Shown one piece after another: positions 8,853 to 16,858 of a stretch of DNA of 32,110 bases. The stretch spans positions 1 to 32,110 of the forward strand of contig JAGGYQ010000075.1 in assembly GCA_021162425.1 (NCBI GenBank), read 5' to 3'. The position numbers were made by a program, and so were the translations under genes. The notes beneath the pieces were generated by a model. The model saw only the letters and a list, made by a program, of their open reading frames with translations. It was not told the origin of the DNA and did no database searches. The first letter of the stretch is position 1, and every line of letters begins with the position of its first letter. The stretch comes from Candidatus Aenigmatarchaeota archaeon (GTDB lineage Archaea > Aenigmatarchaeota > Aenigmatarchaeia > QMZP01 > QMZT01).

Positions 8853-10023
8853 CCCTCTGTTTAAGCAAACTTATCACATCTGGTGTTATGATTTCCTCTC
8901 TTTCGGAAAGGTCAAGTTTTCTCGGCTCTCCCATGGGCTCGGCGATGTACACAGGGTAATCCTTTCCCGAATTCCTGATAAATTTCTCCACCTCTTCCTT
9001 CACGCTTTCTGCATCCTTCCCGTTGGTCAGTATCGCGACCGAAGGACCGGTGTCCATCGTGAAGTATGCTGTCAGTCCGAGTTCCCTTCTCAGGAGAACG
9101 ACCTTCCTCGCTATGTCAAGTGAGAATGGCTCCCAGTTGAAGAAGCCATCTCCTGTTACAAGCAGGTGGAACAGATTCAGGGCATCATTTTCCGCATGCC
9201 TCCCTATACCCTCAATATCATTCTTTCGTATACACTCCATGAGGTCCATCACATTCCCCGCCTTCGAAAGCGCCCAGTACTTGTACAGGGGGGATTTGAC
9301 CGCAGCCTTGTGAGCGGATTCTGTTTTGAACATCGCTGGTATGGGAACCACCACGAGTTTTATATCCACGTCCTTATCGATCCTTACCGCGTAGCTGTCC
9401 TCCGATCGTATTCCGGGATGGGAGAACCAAACTGAAAACCCTCCGGCAGCCGATGATGTTCCTGACCCCGAGAGAAATCTGGCAAGAACGCTCAGGAACC
9501 TGTTATTCCCGGAGACTTCAGGGAGGACGGATTCGACGAGCGCCTTCGCAACCGCCCCGCTCGCTGAGGCCGATAGGCCCAAGCCCTTCCCCTTGGCAGG
9601 GACCTTTGGTATGTGTCTCGACACGACCACACATTTCGTTCTTATCCCTGTCATCTCGCGGAAAACGTTCAAAATATTGTTGAATCTTTTGAGTTCCTTC
9701 CCTTCCGCGGGCCTGTCCCCGAATATCACCACGTCATCTTTCAAAGACTTATCGAATCTTATGTACGTCTTCGTTCTGAACGAATCGTTCGTGAGTTTCA
9801 GGGAAGGGAAGTACGCTATTCTTTTCGCGCTATCCACCATTCCGAGGTATTTCTCTATCCCGAGAATGGGGTTCGCCTCGACGAGTGCTTCGCCCTCCAC
9901 ATCATCCTTTCTCGGAATCTTGGGCCATTCTTCCTCCTTGAAAACATGGGAAAGAACCCATTCTTTAACTTCATTATCTCCTTTCTCAAGTTTCTTCATT
10001 TCGTCCTGGCTGAATTCCACCAT
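8836..10023 (-). CDS. GHMP-superfamily mevalonate-(di/bis)phosphate decarboxylase-like protein
   Basis: EANPILGIEKYLG, GKGLGLSASASGAVAKAL, SGSGTSSAAGGFSVW, AYFTMDTGPSVAIL (MDD-like D-x-GP motif). Confidence 0.85.
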   Translation of the reverse strand: MVEFSQDEMKKLEKGDNEVKEWVLSHVFKEEEWPKIPRKDDVEGEALVEANPILGIEKYLGMVDSAKRIAYFPSLKLTNDSFRTKTYIRFDKSLKDDVVIFGDRPAEGKELKRFNNILNVFREMTGIRTKCVVVSRHIPKVPAKGKGLGLSASASGAVAKALVESVLPEVSGNNRFLSVLARFLSGSGTSSAAGGFSVWFSHPGIRSEDSYAVRIDKDVDIKLVVVPIPAMFKTESAHKAAVKSPLYKYWALSKAGNVMDLMECIRKNDIEGIGRHAENDALNLFHLLVTGDGFFNWEPFSLDIARKVVLLRRELGLTAYFTMDTGPSVAILTNGKDAESVKEEVEKFIRNSGKDYPVYIAEPMGEPRKLDLSEREEIITPDVISLLKQRGVEIE

Positions 10024-10039
10024 AATATCACCTCTATGT

Positions 10040-10942
10040 TCACTTCTTATCAGGATTCAGGGACCTCTCCTCCATGACCCTTTTTATCTTCTCTATGTTC
10101 TCTGCTGACATGTCTTTGGTCTCTATTATCCTTTCGATCTTTTCGAATATGATGTTCATTATCTTCTCATACGCTTCTTTCATGTTATCACTCGGTATTA
10201 CAGGGACCCCGACCTTTTTCGCATCCTCGCACTGGACATCCTGCATCATCCTGTATTTCTCCAGAGCCGGTATCAAACGCTGCGAATTTCCCTTGAGATG
10301 AGAAATGCGGTCCCTTATTTCAATTCTTCTCCTCCACTCCTCCATGGAATCCACTCTTAATACGATGGGTATGACGCTGGGGTGATTCAGGATGTTTGAA
10401 TCGTATTGCGAGGGGAGGAAGTGAAGGTATTCTATGACCATGGATTCACCATCCCTTATTCCCCTGTCCGCAACTATCCTCTCCATCAGATTGTTCATTA
10501 TTTTCGCCTGCAGGTAGAAACCCTTCACTATGTTTTCTTCCGTTTCCTTCCCGTCCCCTACGAACTGCCATGCCCCGTAAACCGAGGTGAAGAATTCGGG
10601 ATGTTCTTCCTTACTTATGAGTTCCCTGTAGGATGCTCGTATCGCATCACCACCCATCACATCCCCTATACCGAACGCCGTCGCCACCTCCCTCGCGAGG
10701 CTGGTCTTCCCTGCACCGGGCATCCCTGAAATAATGGGAATGAGAGGAAGTTTTATTTCGCCTGCAAAAACCCCATCCTTGTACGTTTTGAAGAGATTGT
10801 ATCTTTTCAGATATTTTTCTCCAAAATCCCTTAATTTGGTTTCAACTTCCTCCGTGCTTTTACAGGAGGATAGTATTTCTCCTACCCCTTTCAACCCGAG
10901 ACCTGTTGAGAGTAATAAGGAGTTTTTATCCGAGTGTATCAT
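10040..10942 (-). CDS. P-loop kinase related to 2-phosphoglycerate kinase; candidate mevalonate-3-phosphate 5-kinase
   Basis: IIPxISGMPGAGKTSLA P-loop region (PIISGMPGAGKTSLA), GGDAIRASYRELIS, TSVYGAWQFVGDG, GFYLQAKIMNNLMERIV, VIEYLHFLPSQY. Placement between two GHMP genes supports the role. Confidence 0.7.
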   Translation of the reverse strand: MIHSDKNSLLLSTGLGLKGVGEILSSCKSTEEVETKLRDFGEKYLKRYNLFKTYKDGVFAGEIKLPLIPIISGMPGAGKTSLAREVATAFGIGDVMGGDAIRASYRELISKEEHPEFFTSVYGAWQFVGDGKETEENIVKGFYLQAKIMNNLMERIVADRGIRDGESMVIEYLHFLPSQYDSNILNHPSVIPIVLRVDSMEEWRRRIEIRDRISHLKGNSQRLIPALEKYRMMQDVQCEDAKKVGVPVIPSDNMKEAYEKIMNIIFEKIERIIETKDMSAENIEKIKRVMEERSLNPDKK

Positions 10943-10954
10943 TTTATCCCCTCC

Positions 10955-11920
10955 TTATTTAACGATCTTCGCCCCGCTCGCCACTTTGTACTCCACCGGT
11001 TTGTAGCCCCTCTTTATCAGTTCTTTCTTGACCTTGGGGGCGTCCTTCCCCCAAGAGAAAACATTTATAACCTTCCCGCCACCAGCAGTCCAATAACATG
11101 ACAGTCCCTTCGCCCGTATCTCCTCCACGTCTATACACGCTGCCATCATTTCCTTCTTCCGGCACCTCAAACCGAATCCGGACGATTCTATCAGGTAGTG
11201 GGCATTTGCGCAGTTTTCCTCTGCCACGGAGAATACGATGTCCCAGTCTTTGTGAAGTAAACCCTCTTTTATCTTTGCTATCCAAACAGGTATCATCTTC
11301 AGCCTGTATTCATAGAACGGATTGCTTCTCGTTGCATGGAATATCTCCTCTGCGGTAACTCTTGTGGGATAATCAAAGGTCAGAGCGAAAATTTTCAGGT
11401 TCTTCAGATCGTTCTCATCTGCTATAAGCTTCCCGTAGATCTTTGGATAGCCGTCAACGTTCAGTTCGTTCAACCCCCCGTATAACGCTCTCACGGAAGA
11501 TTCGGACAGCATCATTGAAATTTCAGCCAGCCTGTCCCTGCTCATATGGGTTTCGAAGAGGTCGTCAAGTGCGACCACCAGGGCAGCGGCACCTGCATCA
11601 CTCGCTCCGGAATATATCTTGTAGTTTCTCGAGTCTATTTTCAGACCGACGTTCTTCACTCCAGCCTCCCTCTTGAATATATCAACAATTCTGTAAACAT
11701 CCCTCAGTTTCTCCTTTTCGATGGGTTTACCATCAACGTAAAATGTTATATCGTTCGAATCCCCCACAACCTCGACCCTAGTTTCCGTTCTCGTCTCTTC
11801 TTTCAGATCCGTTACAGCCAAGCCCATGGTGTTATGTAGAGGGATCCTATCTGGATGGACAGAAGAAACGAAAACTATGGGTATGGTTGGATATGCGACA
11901 GCAACACTTTCCCTCTTCAT
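10955..11920 (-). CDS. Mevalonate-3-kinase-like GHMP/MDD-fold protein
   Basis: AYPTIPIVFVSSV..RIPLHNTMGLAVTD, YSGASDAGAAALV, SESSVRALYGGLNE, FALTFDYPTRVTAEEIFHATRSNPFYEYRLK; resembles remembered Thermoplasma Ta1305 blocks. The catalytic Asp of decarboxylases is absent (SCYWTAGGGKVINV). Confidence 0.75.
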   Translation of the reverse strand: MKRESVAVAYPTIPIVFVSSVHPDRIPLHNTMGLAVTDLKEETRTETRVEVVGDSNDITFYVDGKPIEKEKLRDVYRIVDIFKREAGVKNVGLKIDSRNYKIYSGASDAGAAALVVALDDLFETHMSRDRLAEISMMLSESSVRALYGGLNELNVDGYPKIYGKLIADENDLKNLKIFALTFDYPTRVTAEEIFHATRSNPFYEYRLKMIPVWIAKIKEGLLHKDWDIVFSVAEENCANAHYLIESSGFGLRCRKKEMMAACIDVEEIRAKGLSCYWTAGGGKVINVFSWGKDAPKVKKELIKRGYKPVEYKVASGAKIVK

Positions 11921-11931
11921 TCAAATCGCCT

Positions 11932-12435
11932 TTATGACATATCTTTCAATCTCTTATTTAAATACATTTCCAACGCTCCAACGTGATACGGATGGAACTC
12001 ACCATTCGCAATTAGTTCCCTGAGTTCTTCCAGACTGATCCACCTCGCACCCCTCGCCTCTTCTGTCTCCTTCGGTTCGCCCCTCGCCTTCACTATGAAG
12101 ACGAATCCCACGTACGGATAAGGACCTTTCAACATCTGCTCACAACAGAAGGGAATGAAGGCGAAGGATTTATCTCCTTCATGTTCGAATATGCCCGTGT
12201 GGGTTATTTCGAGTGATTCGAGGTCCAGACCTGTTTCTTCCTTTAACTCCCTCTGCGCGGTTTTTCTGATATCCTCGAATTCCCTGATCTTCCCCGCGGG
12301 AAGTTCGTAGAACCCCGTGTACTTCGGATCGCTCTCGGGCTTGAACCTCTTCTGTACGAGCACTTCGGTCTTGCCCGTTCTCGGATTTTTCCTCTCTACT
12401 ATGAAGGCCACTGTGGGAATCGAGAATTTCTCCAT
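11932..12435 (-). CDS. NUDIX hydrolase
   Basis: Exact Nudix box GKIREFEDIRKTAQRELKEETGL (GX5EX7REUXEEXGU). Confidence 0.95.
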   Translation of the reverse strand: MEKFSIPTVAFIVERKNPRTGKTEVLVQKRFKPESDPKYTGFYELPAGKIREFEDIRKTAQRELKEETGLDLESLEITHTGIFEHEGDKSFAFIPFCCEQMLKGPYPYVGFVFIVKARGEPKETEEARGARWISLEELRELIANGEFHPYHVGALEMYLNKRLKDMS

Positions 12436-12440
12436 AACCT

Positions 12441-12455
12441 AACTTTGACAAAGTT
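12441..12455. promoter_or_regulatory. Perfect 15-bp palindrome AACTTTGACAAAGTT in NUDIX promoter/leader
   Basis: AACTTTG-A-CAAAGTT between a TATA-like ttatttaaat and the NUDIX ATG (12435). Confidence 0.5.
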
Positions 12456-12498
12456 ATTTAAATGTGAAAAGGGATAGTTATCATTAAAAGGCGATCTC

Positions 12499-12684
12499 AT
12501 GGTAGTGAAGATTGACAAGAATAAGTGCCTGCGTTGCGGTGGATGCGTGGGAACGTGCCCGAAGCTTGCCCTGAATTTAACAGAGCATGGACTGGTCTGT
12601 GACCCTGAAAAATGCGTAGATTGCGGGATATGCGTACAATTTTGTCCTGTTGGCGCTTTGAGTTTACAAAAGAAAAAGAAATAA
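12499..12684 (+). CDS. 2x[4Fe-4S] ferredoxin-like protein
   Basis: CLRCGGCVGTCPKLAL and CVDCGICVQFCPVGAL. Confidence 0.93.
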   Translation: MVVKIDKNKCLRCGGCVGTCPKLALNLTEHGLVCDPEKCVDCGICVQFCPVGALSLQKKKK

Positions 12685-12735
12685 TAACTACTATAGAATA
12701 GTAAAGTTTATAAATATATTTGAGCATTAATACCT

Positions 12736-13818
12736 ATGGCAATTGTTATACCATATCACGATGAAAATGTGATGCCGCTTACTTTGGGTCATCCTCTCAG
12801 AACACCCTCCGAAGATTGGGAAAAATGGGGGATAAAGTGTGACATGCCTAAAGAACTTAAGAGACTCATTGAGTTGGGAAGAAAAAAATATCAAGAAGAG
12901 TGGACGCATGGGGACAAAGGACAGCACGAGATAGTTGCAGAGGCATCAAGGAAGGCGTTTGGTGGGGAAAACAACAACCAATTGCTGAGGGATGTTGTCG
13001 GGAGAGTTGCCGCCACACATCTCGAAATCAAATCATTGGAGAAGCGCGAATTGTTCTACGTGCTCGACATAGGAGCAGGGGCAGGTGATTCTTTCATAAC
13101 ATTTCTGGAAAACCTCCCGGATGACTTCCGTGGTGGAGTACATGCTGTTCTCCTTGATCCTTCGGAGAAATCCCTGAGAACCGCGGAGGAAAAGATAAAG
13201 AAATACGGGATTGACGGATACACAATCATTCTCGGGACTATGGATGAGATACCGAAGTATATGCAAGAGAAACTTAACGGCAGGAAAATGGATGTGATGC
13301 TTAATGTAGCCTCGATACATCACGACCCGGACCTCCCCAACCTCTGGAAAATCTTTTATTTGTGGACAGAGGAAGGTGGTATTTTCGCCTCTGGTGACTG
13401 GCATCCCCAGACCTGGCAGGACCCGGCGTATGTATTGAAGATGCTCGAGACAAACTGGCCAGAGCATGAAAAGGCCATAAAAAACTTCAAAGAAACCTAT
13501 CATGTGAAGACATCGAAACTACCGGAAGACCAAAAGGATAGAAAAGCGTGTCTCGATATCTTCAAATTCTGGGAGGCGTATCATGAGGGCCTTGTGGAAA
13601 GAAGAGGGGATGACGGCTCGAACTCCATATGGCCGTTGGAATCGCATCAGGATTACAGGAGGTATTTAAGGGATATGAAGAAAGCAGGTTACATCATAGA
13701 GAAAGAGGGATATCTGGGGGAGCTTCTCAATGAAGCCGGTGTCAATAATCCCCACCAGTTCTATCCGGACAGCACGATTATAATGGGCACATTCGGTTAT
13801 AAACCAGTGAAAATTTAA
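12736..13818 (+). CDS. Class I SAM-dependent methyltransferase-like protein
   Basis: FYVLDIGAGAGDSFITFL motif I, VMLNVASIHHDP, GGIFASGDW; TATA box gtttataaatata about 28 nt upstream of ATG. Confidence 0.7.
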   Translation: MAIVIPYHDENVMPLTLGHPLRTPSEDWEKWGIKCDMPKELKRLIELGRKKYQEEWTHGDKGQHEIVAEASRKAFGGENNNQLLRDVVGRVAATHLEIKSLEKRELFYVLDIGAGAGDSFITFLENLPDDFRGGVHAVLLDPSEKSLRTAEEKIKKYGIDGYTIILGTMDEIPKYMQEKLNGRKMDVMLNVASIHHDPDLPNLWKIFYLWTEEGGIFASGDWHPQTWQDPAYVLKMLETNWPEHEKAIKNFKETYHVKTSKLPEDQKDRKACLDIFKFWEAYHEGLVERRGDDGSNSIWPLESHQDYRRYLRDMKKAGYIIEKEGYLGELLNEAGVNNPHQFYPDSTIIMGTFGYKPVKI

Positions 13819-13831
13819 ATCAGAATTTTTA

Positions 13832-14302
13832 ATGAAAATCATGCTTAAAAAAGTCCTCACTGGCGGGGTCTTCAACATAGTTCACCCCGGGCACGAATTT
13901 TTCCTTAAAAAAGCGAAAGAATTTGGTGATTATTTGATAGTTGTGGTTGCAAGCAACAGGACGGCATACACAACAAAAAAATATCCAGTTTTTGATGCAA
14001 AGGTGAGAAAGGAAAATCTTGAAAAATTGGATTTTGTTGATAAAGTTGTGATAGGAGATGATTATGATTTCATGAAAATCGTTCAGAAGGAAAAGCCAGA
14101 TTTTATTGTGCTTGGCTGTGACCAGAAAATAAACGAAAACAAGCTCAAAAAAATGATTTTAAAAGCTGGTCTCAAATGCAAAATCATAAGAATAAAAGAA
14201 AAACTTAAAGGATACAGCACAAGCAAAATAATGGAAACATATATCAAAAATAATCGCCATCCTCCCGGTTGCGGACCGATCCGGCCAAAAAATTCACATT
14301 AA
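13832..14302 (+). CDS. ribL: Cytidylyltransferase-family nucleotidyltransferase, probable archaeal FAD synthase
   Basis: GGVFNIVHPGHEFFLKKAK (HxGH), YSTSKIM C-terminal motif. Confidence 0.8.
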   Translation: MKIMLKKVLTGGVFNIVHPGHEFFLKKAKEFGDYLIVVVASNRTAYTTKKYPVFDAKVRKENLEKLDFVDKVVIGDDYDFMKIVQKEKPDFIVLGCDQKINENKLKKMILKAGLKCKIIRIKEKLKGYSTSKIMETYIKNNRHPPGCGPIRPKNSH

Positions 14303-14380
14303 CTATCTTTTCTTCTTTTTCTTCTTTGCTTTTTTCTTTGTTGTCTTTTTCTTTGCCGCTTTCCTCTTCTTCGCAGCCAT
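14303..14380 (-). CDS. 25-aa lysine-rich basic peptide
   Basis: Translation MAAKKRKAAKKKTTKKKAKKKKKKR*; Shine-Dalgarno AGGAGGG (14388-14394) 7 nt upstream of ATG and AT-rich TATA-like DNA further upstream. Below the ORF-track length cutoff. Confidence 0.6.
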   Translation of the reverse strand: MAAKKRKAAKKKTTKKKAKKKKKKR

Positions 14381-14464
14381 ATTAACACCCTCCTGTGAAC
14401 CTAATTTATATACAATTAATTATTAACAGAAACTAGTATTTAAATTTTCAGAATTTCGCCAAAA

Positions 14465-14650
14465 TTAAAAATTACAGCCTGTGTCAGGGTTGTGCCAGAA
14501 ATGCTCCAGATGCTTTGTTTTGAACGGTTTGATATCTATTTTGTTTTTGCAGGAGCTGCATATGAACTGCTTTTCATCTAAATCAATCACTTCTTCATTG
14601 TCACATACAGGACAAAGTACGATTTTCTGCTTGCTTAAATCTATCTTCAT
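14465..14650 (-). CDS. Small zinc-ribbon protein
   Basis: VLCPVCDNEEVIDLDEKQFICSSCKNKID. Confidence 0.75.
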   Translation of the reverse strand: MKIDLSKQKIVLCPVCDNEEVIDLDEKQFICSSCKNKIDIKPFKTKHLEHFWHNPDTGCNF

Positions 14651-14685
14651 GCTTAATATTTCTAGCGAAAAGTTTAAAAATGAAT

Positions 14686-15489
14686 CTATGCCCTGTGAAG
14701 CAGCACGTATTTTATTATATTGGCAGCAGCAACTGAACTTCTTGAATAAAAATTATCAGGGGCACCCTCGACAATATCCATGCCTATGATTCTATCTTTC
14801 GGAATCCTGCCAATGATTTTCACAAGCTCCTCGAACTTCATACCGCTTGGTTCAGGCGTCCCAACATCGCTTATGTCAAGGACATCAAGGTCAAACGTTA
14901 AATAAATAGGATTTTTTATACCTCTAAGCGTGCTTTTTATTCGGCATTTCTTGAGGATTCTCTCCTCTTCACCAGACCATGCGCGAGTGCCTATCTGGAC
15001 AAGCTCAAAACTTTTATCTTTTGCCACATGATATGCCCATGTTAAATGGGAGAATTTTCCCCCAAGGAAATTGGGGTAAAGGTCTCTGTGGGCATCAAAG
15101 TCAATGACTGTTATCTTTTCATAAAAAAGTTTGAGCGAACGGAGAATGCCAAGCGTTATTAAGTGGTCTCCCCCAAGGAATACAGGAAAAATATTCGGAT
15201 TTGATTGGAAGATTTGCTTTATCGTATCTTTTATCCTTGAATATGTGAGACTCCAGTTCCCAGGCACGACCTCGACATCCCCCAAATCACAGAATTTATA
15301 TATCTTAAAAATATTCTTTTTTGTTTTTGGGTCGTAACCAAACAGATTCTTTATGGCCTCTCGGATGAATACGGGCGCGAATCTCGTTGGTTTACCTGTC
15401 TCTGAAAAATCCCATGGTATGCCGAGAAGGGCAACATCAGACTCTTCAACTGGAAATTCAAAATCAAATGTTCGCTTCACATATAGCAT
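14686..15489 (-). CDS. speB: Ureohydrolase (agmatinase/arginase family)
   Basis: LGGDHLITLG, DFDAHRDLY, LTFDLDVLDISDVGTPEPSGM metal-binding motifs. Confidence 0.9.
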   Translation of the reverse strand: MLYVKRTFDFEFPVEESDVALLGIPWDFSETGKPTRFAPVFIREAIKNLFGYDPKTKKNIFKIYKFCDLGDVEVVPGNWSLTYSRIKDTIKQIFQSNPNIFPVFLGGDHLITLGILRSLKLFYEKITVIDFDAHRDLYPNFLGGKFSHLTWAYHVAKDKSFELVQIGTRAWSGEEERILKKCRIKSTLRGIKNPIYLTFDLDVLDISDVGTPEPSGMKFEELVKIIGRIPKDRIIGMDIVEGAPDNFYSRSSVAAANIIKYVLLHRA

Positions 15490-15533
15490 AAAAATATGAT
15501 AATATGAGATTTTAAATTATTTGCAAAAAGTTA

Positions 15534-16351
15534 GCGTGTCTAAAATCCCTCTCATACCTCTTCATTTCAAATCTTGAATTCCATATTATGAATTACCGTG
15601 CTGCCCCAATTTCAGGATTAAGGGATTGATATGAAAGTCAGGGACAACGCACCTATCACTATTATTGGTATTGTCAGCGCTATGATGATGGCTAGGGCAG
15701 TCCTGCCAACTGTTATACTCTGGTATTTCATTATTCCCATTCCATGGAGAACCAATGCCCATATGGCTACGAATACGTTCACCAACGGTATCCAACCTAA
15801 AAGGTAGGGCGGTGTCTGCCCATACACAACAGCCTTTAGCGTCTGTTCCAGACCGTTCCTCGCCCCGACTACATATGCCCATAAGTGAAGCCAGAGTCCC
15901 CAGATGATCGAACCTATTGTCAGACCAAGATATCCCAGAACCAAACTAATCACGAACATCATTGGTGCTGCGAGACCCTCTGCATAGGTTGGTATCATTC
16001 CTGTCAGAAAGCCCATTGACATAGTCGTTACCAACGATCCGAGGATTGTCGTTACCAACGCGAGAACCAGCATGTACTTGAATGCCTCTGTGAGCTTCGT
16101 CTCCTTCTCGTTCTCAAAACTCACCCCAGGTGATCTCAAAAACGAAATCCCTTTTTTCAGATATTTCATGAACTTCACCCTATAAAAAATTGGATTGTTG
16201 ATTTAAATTGTTTGGATGGACCCATGTTTGACCTGACTAATGCATTTGAAGGCAGAAACACGACATATTGAAGGTTATCACTTATCATGTCAAGGCAAGA
16301 CACAATTGTGTGTTCTTGTGATGTCATTTGTGTGAATAATTAGACACGCTC
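15534..16351. mobile_element. Transposase-less TIR element (B) carrying a Yip1-family gene
   Basis: Left end GCGTGTCTAA (15534-15543), right end TTAGACACGC (16340-16349) plus TC; flanked by CAAAAAGTTA (15524-15533) and CAAACAGTTA (16352-16361), 9/10 identical direct repeats. Confidence 0.6.
15618..16178 (-). CDS. Yip1-family multi-pass membrane protein
   Basis: Multiple hydrophobic segments; PGVSFENEKETKLTEAFKYMLVLALVTTILG and VVYGQTPPYLLGWIPLVNVFVAIWALVLHGMGI are Yip1-like. Confidence 0.8.
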   Translation of the reverse strand: MKFMKYLKKGISFLRSPGVSFENEKETKLTEAFKYMLVLALVTTILGSLVTTMSMGFLTGMIPTYAEGLAAPMMFVISLVLGYLGLTIGSIIWGLWLHLWAYVVGARNGLEQTLKAVVYGQTPPYLLGWIPLVNVFVAIWALVLHGMGIMKYQSITVGRTALAIIIALTIPIIVIGALSLTFISIP

Positions 16352-16358
16352 CAAACAG

Positions 16359-16751
16359 TTACGACCTTACATTTTTTATAAGTATCCTCTCGCCGATCTT
16401 CCAGTATTCTACTTCTTTCCCCGGCTCTATTTTAGACTTGAGGTCTTCTGGTATGTTGCACTCAAACATGGAGTAGTCTTCGAGGTCCATGAGCTGTGCG
16501 CTGTCACCACTTACAGATATTACTTGTGCCCACTTCTTAAGGATTATGGGAACAGTGCAACTTGCTGACGCGGGTTTCAGAAGCGTTCGCTTTTTCCCGT
16601 CAAATATCCCAACAGCCTCCACCCTTGCTTTAGCAGCGCCGTGCTTTCCGGGTTTAGATTTTGATATTTTTGTGACTTTGCATGGCTCGCCATCTATCAT
16701 GACATAAGAACCAGGCTTAAGGTCCTTAATTTCAGCAACCTTTTCGCTCAT
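16359..16751 (-). CDS. eif5A: Translation initiation factor aIF5A (hypusine-containing)
   Basis: GEPCKVTKISKSKPGKHGAAKARVEAVGIFDGKKRTLLKPA; hypusine-site Lys in PGKHG. Confidence 0.97.
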   Translation of the reverse strand: MSEKVAEIKDLKPGSYVMIDGEPCKVTKISKSKPGKHGAAKARVEAVGIFDGKKRTLLKPASASCTVPIILKKWAQVISVSGDSAQLMDLEDYSMFECNIPEDLKSKIEPGKEVEYWKIGERILIKNVRS

Positions 16752-16841
16752 AATTCATCACGTTTGGTCTTATCTCTATAATTATCAATTTTGATATAAA
16801 AAGTTTCTTCTCATATGACATATCTTTTAACTACTTATAAA

Positions 16842-16858
16842 AAGTAAATTATTTACTT
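16842..16858. promoter_or_regulatory. 17-bp perfect palindrome upstream of TFB
   Basis: AAGTAAAT-T-ATTTACTT in the divergent eIF5A/TFB spacer, about 14 bp upstream of the ctttataaag TATA box. Confidence 0.5.

Noticed and set aside
9453-11839. Plus-strand ORFs opposite the mevalonate operon (9593..10108, 10406..10729, 11546..11839 and others)
   Set aside because: Byproducts of low stop-codon density in a GC-richer region; no recognisable domains.
14240-14302. GC-rich tail of ribL (CCTCCCGGTTGCGGACCGATCCGGCC)
   Set aside because: Odd composition and self-complementary, but too short to assign to a repeat or inserted element without a genome search.
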